Assembly (NCBI GenBank): GCA_022705125.1
Contig: JAKJFB010000130.1
Coordinates: 1 to 7,562 of the forward strand
Length of the DNA stretch: 7,562 bases
Reading direction: 5' to 3'
Source of the DNA: Pseudomonadota bacterium
GTDB taxonomy: Bacteria > Pseudomonadota > Gammaproteobacteria > Pseudomonadales > UBA5518
Shown here: one piece after another, positions 1 to 7,562 of the stretch
Numbering within the stretch: the stretch's first letter is position 1
Layout of the letters: every line of letters starts with the position of its first letter
The notes under the pieces: generated by a model
What the model saw: only the letters and a program-made list of their open reading frames with translations
Databases searched by the model: none
Told to the model about the DNA's origin: nothing
Made by a program: the position numbers and the translations under genes

Positions 1-87
1 TGTCCAGGCCGAGCGAGAGACAGGCGTGCAGCAGGTTGTCGCTGCCCTCGACCTCGTAGCTCTTGCCGTCGATATGGATCGTTGCCA

Positions 88-88
<1 letters not shown>
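1..88 (-). CDS. nuoG: NADH-quinone oxidoreductase subunit G, N-terminal fragment (runs off the window)
   Basis: Only the first 29 codons are inside the window. The start [15 protein letters not shown] followed by [13 protein letters not shown] fits the beginning of the [2Fe-2S] ferredoxin-like domain of NuoG, the large iron-sulfur subunit of the peripheral arm of complex I. The Cys in HACLSLGLD corresponds in position to the first conserved Cys region of that domain. The ATG overlaps the nuoF stop as TAATG, which suggests translational coupling. An AAGGA element lies about 11 bases upstream, inside the end of nuoF. The order nuoF then nuoG is the standard nuo operon order. The fragment is short, so the call rests on N-terminal similarity recalled for E. 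coli-type NuoG plus position. Confidence 0.9.
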
Positions 89-3243
<3,155 letters not shown>

Positions 3244-3266
3244 CGCGAATCCTGTGGAGCGTCGGT

Positions 3267-3452
3267 TCAGTTGATGGCGTACAGCAGGGTCGTGCCGGCG
3301 ACCATGGCGCACAGTCCCGCGACGCGCAGCGCCCGGTCGCTCATCCCGGTGACGGAAAGCACCATGGCCCGCCAGCCCGCAGGCGACAGGAACGGCATGA
3401 TCCCCTCGATGACGAGCATCAGGCAGAACGCTACGGCAAGATCGTGCCACAT
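3267..3452 (-). CDS. DUF2065 family small inner-membrane protein (YjeT-like)
   Basis: This is a 61-residue protein, MWHDLAVAFCLMLVIEG through GTTLLYAIN. It has two hydrophobic segments: residues about 4-20, and about 45-60 (RVAGLCAMVAGTTLLYAI). Between them lies a short loop containing FLSPAGWRAMV. The pattern LxLVxEGxxPxLxPxxW matches the DUF2065/YjeT family, whose function is unknown. E. coli YjeT has nearly the same size and lies in the same hfl neighbourhood. I chose the ATG at 3452; the frame can be extended upstream to 3512, but that adds an Arg-rich piece not found in the family. The gene lies between hflC and hisZ, 23 bases before the hisZ start. No Shine-Dalgarno is obvious, so translation is probably weak. 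Its position next to hflKC is suggestive but does not establish a link to FtsH. Confidence 0.88.
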   Translation of the reverse strand: MWHDLAVAFCLMLVIEGIMPFLSPAGWRAMVLSVTGMSDRALRVAGLCAMVAGTTLLYAIN

Positions 3453-3545
3453 CTGGCCCGGGACCCGGTGAACGCGTTGCGGGATGCGCCCGCCCCGGCG
3501 GGCGCGGCGCATCCTATCACAAAGCCGTCCGTCATCGAATCCGCG
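3453..3545 (-). promoter_or_regulatory. hflC to DUF2065 gap: candidate extended -10 promoter and GC-rich stem-loop
   Basis: This is a 93-base gap. On the minus strand TGATAGGAT (3519-3511) fits an extended -10 element (TGnTAnnAT), but 17 bases upstream the sequence is TTCGAT, a poor -35. Just downstream is a strong GC-rich stem-loop (see 3482-3514). If real, this promoter would drive DUF2065, hisZ and purA separately from the hfq-hfl genes. The evidence is one hexamer and its placement, so confidence is low. Confidence 0.3.
3482..3514. repeat. GC-rich stem-loop in the hflC to DUF2065 gap
   Basis: On the plus strand GCGCCCGC (3486-3493) pairs with GCGGGCGC (3498-3505) around a CCCG loop. The outer bases GGAT (3482-3485) and ATCC (3511-3514) extend the stem across a 5-base bulge. 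An alternative 8-base pairing, GGATGCGC with GCGCATCC, is also possible. There is no T-run on either side, so it is not a standard intrinsic terminator. It could reduce read-through, stabilise the upstream hflKC message, or sit near the 5' end of a downstream transcript. Confidence 0.6.
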
Positions 3546-4421
3546 CTAGCGCCGGCCGCCGGATTCGTTCAGGTAGCGGAAGAAATCGCTCTTCGGATCG
3601 AGCACCAGCACGTCCTCGGGTCCGGCGAAGGCGCTCTCGTAGGCCTTGAGGCTGCGGGTGAACGAGTAGAACTCCGGGTCCTTGTCGAAGGCCGCGGCAT
3701 AGATGGCCGAGGCCTCGGCATCGCCCTCGCCGCGCGCGAGCTCGGCATCACGATAGGCCTCCGCCTCCATGATCGTGACCTGGCGATCGGCGTCGGCGCG
3801 GATCTTCTCGGCCTGCTCCTTGCCCTGGGAGCGGTATTCGCGCGCGAGCTTCTCGCGCTCGGCCGACATGCGGTTGAACACCGCCTCGCTGACCTCCTCC
3901 GGCAGGTCGATCTTCTTCACCCGCACATCGATCACCTCGATGCCGAGCGACTGCTTAACGGCTGCGTTCAGTTCCTCGATGAGGTCGGTCATCAGCTTCT
4001 CGCGCTCGCCCGAGACCACCTCGTGCAGCTTGCGCTTGCCGAACTGGTTGCGCAGGCCGTCGTTGACGCGCGCCGCGAGCCGCATCATCGCGGCGTTCTC
4101 GTCGCCGCCGGTGGCGCGGTAGTAGGTCTCGACGTCGTCGATGCGCCACTTCGAGAACGAATTGACGATCAGGCGCTTCTTTTCCAGCGTGTAGAAGCTC
4201 TCGGCCGGCGCATCCAGCGTCAGCACCCGCGCGTCGAACTTGCGCACCTCGTCGACGAAGGGAATCTTCACGTGCAGGCCGGGCTTGCTGTCGACGTCGA
4301 TCAGCGCGCCGAAGCGCAGCACCACGGCGCGCTCGGTTTCGCGCACCACGTACAGCGATCCCGTCAGCGCCAGCAGCGAGACGACCAGCAGCAGGAACAG
4401 GGTAACTATCCTCGCGTTCAT
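3546..4421 (-). CDS. hflC: HflC, SPFH/band-7 regulator of the FtsH protease
   Basis: HflC forms a large membrane complex with HflK that encloses and modulates the AAA protease FtsH at the inner membrane. The 291-residue protein has an N-terminal membrane anchor (about 5-25, VTLFLLLVVSLLALTGSLY) with the bulk on the periplasmic side. The band-7 domain starts at RETERAVVLRFG (27-38). Further family signatures are PGLHVKIPFVDEVRKFDAR (47-65), SKWRIDD (90-96), GIEVIDVRVKKIDLP (160-174) and the coiled-coil-prone AEREKLAREYRSQGKEQAEKIRADADR (187-213). The C-terminus DVLVLDPKSDFFRYL is typical. The protein is complete and ends with TAG. Its ATG overlaps, as TGATG, a stop codon at 4423-4421 that is not in the apparent hflK frame. 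This overlap is one reason to think the hflK end is frameshifted. Confidence 0.96.
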   Translation of the reverse strand: MNARIVTLFLLLVVSLLALTGSLYVVRETERAVVLRFGALIDVDSKPGLHVKIPFVDEVRKFDARVLTLDAPAESFYTLEKKRLIVNSFSKWRIDDVETYYRATGGDENAAMMRLAARVNDGLRNQFGKRKLHEVVSGEREKLMTDLIEELNAAVKQSLGIEVIDVRVKKIDLPEEVSEAVFNRMSAEREKLAREYRSQGKEQAEKIRADADRQVTIMEAEAYRDAELARGEGDAEASAIYAAAFDKDPEFYSFTRSLKAYESAFAGPEDVLVLDPKSDFFRYLNESGGRR

Positions 4422-4564
4422 CAGCGTCGCTCCCTTGCACGACCGGTGCCCGTTGCGGCCTCACGCCGCAACCTGTCCACGACCTCGTCCGCGACCTCGC
4501 CGACCGTGTCGGGGGGCGCGGCGCCCTGGCGCGGCGCGGCGGCGGCTGCGCCGGGCCGCGCCAT
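4421..4564 (-). other. hflK: Likely native HflK C-terminal tail, out of frame with the rest of hflK
   Basis: Reading from 4564 in the frame one base downstream of hflK gives MARPGAAAAAPRQG, then an acidic-basic segment (DTVGEVADEVVDRLRREA) ending in RARERR and TGA. The TGA overlaps the hflC ATG as TGATG. In this frame 32 of the first 33 codons end in G or C, as expected for a real gene at this GC content. In the apparent hflK frame, 10 of the last 16 codons end in A or T. A flexible Ala/Pro linker and charged Arg-rich end is what HflK tails usually look like. I infer that this is the true 3' end of hflK, separated from it by a lesion near 4565. Confidence 0.7.
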
Positions 4565-5519
4565 CGTCCACCAGCACCTTGGAGCTCGCGCTCATCACGC
4601 GCTGCACGGCATCCAGGTAGAGACGCTCGCGCGTGACCTCGGGCGCCTTGCGGTATTCGGCGAGCAGCTTCTCGAAGCGCTGCGCCTCGCCCTGGGCCTC
4701 GGCGACGACCTTGCCGCGGTACGCAGCGGCCTCCTCGAGCATGCGCTGGGCGCGACCGCGCGCCTCCGGCACGATGCCGTTGGCGTAGGCGCTGGCCTCG
4801 TTCTTCAGCCGCTCCTCGTCTTCCTTGGCCTTGATCACGTCGTCGAACGCGGCCTTGACCTGCGCGGGCGGCCGGGCTTCCTGGATCGTGATCTTCACGA
4901 CCTGGATGCCGGTGCCGTAGTTGTCCAGGTAGCTCTGCAGCTTCACCTTGACCTCGTCGCTGATCTGGCCGCGGCCCTCGGACAGCACCTGGTCGAGCCG
5001 GGTGCTGCCGACCACGTGGCGCAGCGCGCTCTCGGTGGCCTGGCGCAGGCTGAACTCGGGATCGCGCACGTTCAGCACGAAGGACTTCACGTCGCTGATG
5101 TTGTACTGCACCACGATCTGCAACTCGACGATGTTCTCGTCCTGCGTGAGCATCCGGCCCTCGGAGGCGTACTGGCGCTCCTTGGTCACGTTGACCGGAA
5201 CCACCTGGTCCATCAGCCGCGGCTTCCAGTTGAGGCCGGGGTCCAGCGTCTGGTGATAGCGGCCGAAGCGCAGCACCACCGCGCGCTCCTGTTCGTCGAT
5301 CACGTAGATGCCGAGGTAGAACCACACGCCGAAGATCAGCAGCAGGACGAGGCCGATCACGCCGCTGTTGAAGCGTGCATCCCCCGTGCCGCCGCCCCCC
5401 AGCGCACCCCCGAGCTTTTCGCGGAACTTGCGGAACGCCTCGTCGAGATCCGGCGGGCCCTGGTCGCCGCCCCACGGATCTCGCTGTTTGCCGTTGCCAC
5501 CTGGTTCATTCCAGGCCAT
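4461..5519 (-). CDS. hflK: HflK, SPFH/band-7 regulator of FtsH, apparently frameshifted near the C-terminus
   Basis: HflK partners HflC in the FtsH-modulating membrane complex. The Gly- and charge-rich cytoplasmic N-terminus (MAWNEPGGNG..., DLDEAFRKFREKLGG at 24-38) is followed by one membrane span (about 52-72). The band-7 domain begins at YVIDEQERAVVLRFGRY (72-88). DPGLNWKP (93-100), SEGRGQIS (180-187), GIQVVKITIQEARPP (204-218) and a long coiled-coil region (about 228-290) follow. YRKAPEVTRERLYLDAVQRVMSASSKVLVD (289-318) is normal. HflK proteins usually continue with a GGNN-MYLPLD-like stretch; here it is absent. Residues 319-352 are an Arg/Gly-rich string unlike the family. The natural tail lies in the next frame (4564-4421). 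A lesion at about 4565 therefore seems likely: a loss of 3n+2 bases or a gain of 3n+1. A GGGAG Shine-Dalgarno precedes the ATG. The hflX to hflK gap is 54 bases. Confidence 0.93.
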   Translation of the reverse strand: MAWNEPGGNGKQRDPWGGDQGPPDLDEAFRKFREKLGGALGGGGTGDARFNSGVIGLVLLLIFGVWFYLGIYVIDEQERAVVLRFGRYHQTLDPGLNWKPRLMDQVVPVNVTKERQYASEGRMLTQDENIVELQIVVQYNISDVKSFVLNVRDPEFSLRQATESALRHVVGSTRLDQVLSEGRGQISDEVKVKLQSYLDNYGTGIQVVKITIQEARPPAQVKAAFDDVIKAKEDEERLKNEASAYANGIVPEARGRAQRMLEEAAAYRGKVVAEAQGEAQRFEKLLAEYRKAPEVTRERLYLDAVQRVMSASSKVLVDDGAARRSRRRAAPGRRAPRHGRRGRGRGRGQVAA

Positions 5520-5576
5520 GTCGTTCTCCCACCGGTTATTGGTTGCACGTGCGCAATAGAGCGCCGGATTCTATCA
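5520..5576 (-). promoter_or_regulatory. Candidate extended -10 element in front of hflK
   Basis: On the minus strand TGATAGAAT (5576-5568) matches an extended -10 (TGn plus TAGAAT, five of six to TATAAT). No -35 is recognisable at 17 bases (GGCCGG). The TGA is also the hflX stop, so the motif can equally be read as tandem stop codons TGA-TAG. The remaining bases of the gap hold the hflK Shine-Dalgarno (GGGAGAACGAC before ATG) and an 8-base GCACGTGC palindrome of unknown meaning. The evidence for a promoter is weak. Confidence 0.28.
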
Positions 5577-6869
5577 GATGTGTTCCGCGGCCGGCCGCTC
5601 TGCGGGCGCCTGCTTCTCCGCGGCAAGCAGTTGTGCGAGCAGCGCGCGCGGCAGGCGGATATCGAGACTGATCTGCCCCTGCTCGTCGATGTGCTCGGCG
5701 AGCACCGCGCCCTTCTCGTACAGCCGGGCGCGCAGACGCCCCTGCGCCGGGCCGATGGGAATGCACTCCTCGACCAGGTCCTGCTCGAGCAGCTCGGCGA
5801 TCGCCTCGCGCAACAGGTCCAGCCCCGCGCCGCTTTGCGCCGACACCCATACCCGCACCGGCTTGCCGTCCTCGCCGCGGTCGATACGCGGCGCGGCTTG
5901 CAGCAGATCAATCTTGTTGCAGACCTCGAGCCGGACCACCTTGTCGGCGCCGATCTCGCCGAGCACCTTTTCGACCTCGAAGGAGGTGTCCTCGCGGTCG
6001 GCGGCGCTGGCGTCGATCACGTGCAGCAACAGGTCGGCGAGGCGCGCTTCATCGAGCGTCGCACGGAAGGCCTCGACCAGCTGGTGCGGCAGGTGACGCA
6101 CGAAACCCACCGTGTCCGCGAGCACCATCGGGCGACCGTCCGGGAGCGTGCAGCGGCGCATCGTGGGATCGAGGGTGGCGAAGAGCTGGTCGGCCGCGTA
6201 GACGCCGGCGCCCGTCAGCGTGTTGAACAGCGTCGACTTGCCGGCGTTGGTGTAGCCGACCAGGGACACCGTGGGCACTTCCGCGCGCTGGCGCGCACGG
6301 CGCCCCTGTTCGCGCTGGGAGTGGACCTTTTCCAGGCGGCGCAGCAGCATGCGGATGCGATCGCGCAGCAGGCGGCGGTCGGTTTCCAGCTGCGTCTCGC
6401 CGGGTCCGCGCAGGCCGATACCGCCCTTCTGGCGTTCCAGGTGGGTCCAGCCGCGCACCAGGCGCGTGGACATGTGGCGCAGCTGCGCCAGCTCGACCTG
6501 CAGCTTGCCCACGTGCGAGCGCGCGCGCTGCGCAAAGATGTCGAGGATCAGCCCGGTGCGGTCGATCACGCGGCAGCCGAGCGCCCGTTCCAGGTTGCGT
6601 TCCTGCGAGGGACTCAGGGCATGGTTGAAAATGACCAGCGCCGCGTCGTGCGCCCGGACGGCCGCCTCGATCTCGGCCAGCTTGCCGGTGCCAACGAAAT
6701 GCCTGGGATCCGGGCGATCGCGCTGCCCGAACACGAACTCCACCGGATCGCCGCCCGCGGACAGCACCAGCTCCTCGAGTTCACGGGGATCTTCCTGCGC
6801 GGCGCCGCCCCCCAGTTCGAGGTGAACGAGCACCGCGCGCTCACCGCTCTGCGGGCGTTCGAAGAACAC
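5574..6869 (-). CDS. hflX: GTPase HflX (ribosome-binding, ribosome-splitting GTPase)
   Basis: HflX is a translation-factor-like GTPase that binds the 50S subunit and can split stalled or heat-damaged ribosomes. The 431-residue protein has the HflX N-terminal domain with DPRHFVGTGKLAEI (54-67) and FNHALSPSQERNLE (81-94). Next is the family signature GLRGPGETQLETDRRLLRDRI (152-172), then the G domain. G1 is GYTNAGKST (205-213), the G2 region is FATLDPT (230-236), G3 is DTVGF (252-256), G4 is NKID (318-321) and G5 is SAQSG (343-347). All nucleotide-binding motifs are intact. The C-terminal domain is followed by a short Ala/Pro/Glu-rich tail. The start is GTG, one base after the hfq TAA, which points to translational coupling with hfq. 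This order is normal in gammaproteobacteria. The name refers to an old lambda lysogenisation locus; HflX is not part of the FtsH complex. Confidence 0.96.
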   Translation of the reverse strand: MFFERPQSGERAVLVHLELGGGAAQEDPRELEELVLSAGGDPVEFVFGQRDRPDPRHFVGTGKLAEIEAAVRAHDAALVIFNHALSPSQERNLERALGCRVIDRTGLILDIFAQRARSHVGKLQVELAQLRHMSTRLVRGWTHLERQKGGIGLRGPGETQLETDRRLLRDRIRMLLRRLEKVHSQREQGRRARQRAEVPTVSLVGYTNAGKSTLFNTLTGAGVYAADQLFATLDPTMRRCTLPDGRPMVLADTVGFVRHLPHQLVEAFRATLDEARLADLLLHVIDASAADREDTSFEVEKVLGEIGADKVVRLEVCNKIDLLQAAPRIDRGEDGKPVRVWVSAQSGAGLDLLREAIAELLEQDLVEECIPIGPAQGRLRARLYEKGAVLAEHIDEQGQISLDIRLPRALLAQLLAAEKQAPAERPAAEHI

Positions 6870-6870
6870 C

Positions 6871-7116
6871 TTAGTCGGCGGCCTCGTCGCCCTCGTCGGC
6901 AGAGGCCAGGCGCACCGGACGCGAAGGCACCACGGTCGATACCGCGTGCTTGTAGACCATCTGGCTGACGGTGTTCTTCAGCAGGATCACGAACTGGTCG
7001 AAGGATTCGATCTGGCCCTGCAGCTTGATGCCGTTCACCAGGTAGATGGAAACCGGGATGCGCTCCTTGCGCAGCGCGTTCAGGAAAGGGTCTTGTAAGG
7101 TTTGCCCCTTTGACAT
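6871..7116 (-). CDS. hfq: RNA chaperone Hfq
   Basis: Hfq is a hexameric Sm-like protein that pairs small RNAs with mRNAs. The 81-residue protein starts [20 protein letters not shown]. Key residues agree with E. coli numbering: Gln8 and Asp9, Lys56 and His57 of YKHA on the proximal (U-binding) face, Tyr25 on the distal (A-rich-binding) face, and a basic rim with Arg16, Lys17 and Arg19. The Sm1 region spans [26 protein letters not shown] and Sm2 is the [10 protein letters not shown] segment. The C-terminus is a short acidic tail (ADEGDEAAD), much shorter than the roughly 35-residue extension of E. coli Hfq. A strong AGGAGA Shine-Dalgarno (7130-7125) lies 8 bases before the ATG. The leader upstream is highly structured, which would fit translational autocontrol as known for E. 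coli hfq; that link is inference. Confidence 0.98.
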   Translation of the reverse strand: MSKGQTLQDPFLNALRKERIPVSIYLVNGIKLQGQIESFDQFVILLKNTVSQMVYKHAVSTVVPSRPVRLASADEGDEAAD

Positions 7117-7134
7117 TAAAGCATTCTCCTAGTG

Positions 7135-7152
7135 CAGCTCCTCTCGGAGCTG
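7135..7152 (-). promoter_or_regulatory. Hairpin with GAGA tetraloop just upstream of the hfq Shine-Dalgarno
   Basis: CAGCTCC (7152-7146) pairs perfectly with GGAGCTG (7141-7135) around a GAGA loop, a stable GNRA-type tetraloop. Only CACT separates it from the AGGAGA Shine-Dalgarno of hfq. It could influence ribosome access or serve as a protein-binding element. The pairing is seen directly; function is inferred. Confidence 0.6.
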
Positions 7153-7163
7153 ATTGCAATGAA

Positions 7164-7205
7164 GCCCGATCATTCGGGCGCGTTTCAGGCCATTGGACCC
7201 GAATG
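7164..7205 (-). repeat. Two mutually exclusive inverted repeats in the hfq leader
   Basis: CCCGAATG (7178-7171) can pair with CATTCGGG 19 bases upstream (7205-7198), giving 8 perfect pairs. It can instead be used in the local hairpin GCCCGA-ATGA-TCGGGC (7179-7164). Both cannot form at the same time. The local hairpin is followed by TTCATTG, which is not a good enough T-run for an intrinsic terminator. Confidence 0.55.
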
Positions 7206-7223
7206 CATGGTACGAGCGCGAAA

Positions 7224-7239
7224 TAGAATGTGCATTCTA
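7224..7239. repeat. Perfect 7-base dyad (TAGAATG-CA-CATTCTA) upstream of hfq
   Basis: Both arms are perfectly complementary with a 2-base centre. The dyad lies 23 bases after the miaA stop. It could be a protein-binding site overlapping a -10 element, or a chance symmetry of a TAGAAT hexamer. It is AT-richer than its surroundings. Confidence 0.5.
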
Positions 7240-7262
7240 ACGCTTTCCGCACTCGTCCGGCA

Positions 7263-7562
7263 TTAGGTGGCGGCGACTTCGACGAGTTTCAAGGCCATCT
7301 CGAGCAATTTGTCGGATTGCGGGTCGTCGGCCGGCAATATTCGCAGGTCCGGCCACGAGCGCAGCCACGTGAGCTGGCGCTTGGCGAGTTGCCGCGTCGC
7401 GGCGACCGCGCGCTCGATCATCACCTCGCGCGAGACATGCCCCTCCAGGTAATCCCAGGCCTGGCGGTAACCGACGCTGCGGATCGAGGGCAGGTCCGGG
7501 TGCAGGTCGCCGCGCGCCTTCAGGGCCCGCACCTCGTCCAGGAAGCCGGCGGCCAGCATCGC
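7263..7562 (-). CDS. miaA: tRNA dimethylallyltransferase, C-terminal fragment (runs off the window)
   Basis: MiaA adds an isopentenyl group to A37 of tRNAs that read codons starting with U. The window holds its last 99 codons. [40 protein letters not shown] is the family-typical region containing the SVGYRQ signature. [15 protein letters not shown], the conserved C-terminal helix, follows. The end [14 protein letters not shown] is ordinary. The ATP-binding P-loop and DMAPP-binding part lie outside. miaA directly upstream of hfq is one of the most stable gene pairs in gammaproteobacteria. Promoters inside miaA that drive hfq are known in E. coli; whether they exist here cannot be judged, because most of the gene is missing. 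Confidence 0.97.
   Translation of the reverse strand, partial: AMLAAGFLDEVRALKARGDLHPDLPSIRSVGYRQAWDYLEGHVSREVMIERAVAATRQLAKRQLTWLRSWPDLRILPADDPQSDKLLEMALKLVEVAAT

Larger units (their letters stand above)
7117..7262 (-). promoter_or_regulatory. hfq leader: structured 146-base miaA-hfq gap
   Basis: Going towards hfq, the gap holds four things in order. First is a dyad TAGAATG-CA-CATTCTA (7239-7224), whose first half (TAGAAT) could be a -10 hexamer; 18 bases upstream is ATGCCG, a weak -35. Second is an 8-base inverted repeat, CATTCGGG (7205-7198) with CCCGAATG (7178-7171). Third is a hairpin GCCCGA-ATGA-TCGGGC (7179-7164) that shares bases with the second repeat. Fourth is a hairpin with a GAGA loop (7152-7135) ending 4 bases before the Shine-Dalgarno. 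A transcript starting near the dyad would carry a 5' UTR of about 110 bases. Promoter assignment is tentative; the inverted repeats are directly visible. Confidence 0.5.

Noticed and set aside
4461..4565. An RGG-like RNA-binding tail on HflK (repeated Arg-Gly at its end)
   Set aside because: Third-position base use shows this is the wrong reading frame. The Arg/Gly repeats come from GC-rich codons read out of phase.
3444..6968. A plus-strand open frame of 1174 codons opposite hflC, hflK and hflX
   Set aside because: It lies antisense to three well-supported genes. Its translation is low-complexity, rich in Ala, Arg, His, Leu and Gln, with no family I recognise. Such frames arise from strong G/C third-position bias on the other strand.
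7116..7124. A two-codon minigene ATG-CTT-TAA whose stop overlaps the hfq start (TAATG)
   Set aside because: The AGGAGA Shine-Dalgarno directly abuts this ATG with no spacing, so initiation there is unlikely. For the hfq ATG the spacing is 8 bases, which is normal.
7164..7179. The 6-base hairpin as an intrinsic terminator for miaA
   Set aside because: It is followed by TTCATTG instead of a run of T, and the stem is short; termination here is not supported.

Overview
The window comes from a GC-rich gammaproteobacterium. Every gene I can support lies on the minus strand, so the reading order runs from high to low coordinates. The order miaA, hfq, hflX, hflK, hflC, a DUF2065 gene, hisZ, purA is the arrangement I know from Pseudomonas-type gammaproteobacteria. 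The NuoE tail, NuoF and NuoG start resemble the E. coli type. I cannot place the organism more precisely from sequence alone.

Right part (about 7562 to 3546): the C-terminal third of miaA (tRNA dimethylallyltransferase) is followed by a 146-base leader with several inverted repeats. Then come hfq (RNA chaperone), hflX (ribosome-associated GTPase, GTG start one base after the hfq stop), and hflK and hflC (SPFH membrane proteins that bind FtsH). HflK appears frameshifted near its C-terminus. It lacks the conserved GGNN-MYLPLD-type stretch, and a natural-looking tail in another frame runs into a TGATG overlap with hflC.

Middle part (3545 to about 1400): a 61-residue DUF2065 membrane protein, hisZ (regulatory subunit of ATP phosphoribosyltransferase) and purA follow closely. 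PurA is cut short: 213 residues instead of about 430. Its reading frame ends in a tail that matches the end of NuoE.

Left part (about 1421 to 1): the end of nuoE, a complete nuoF and the first 29 codons of nuoG, which encode the NADH-input module of respiratory complex I. The genes overlap in the usual nuo manner (ATGA, then TAATG).

The main observation is that the purA-to-nuoE join lies inside both genes, at a point where the two proteins have nearly the same short sequence. That looks like an assembly join at a microhomology or a real deletion or rearrangement, not an ordinary gene neighbourhood. With the hflK lesion, this suggests checking the assembly first. I see no mobile element, CRISPR array, tRNA, rRNA or convincing novel system. 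Of the remaining non-coding sequence, the structured hfq leader is the most interesting.
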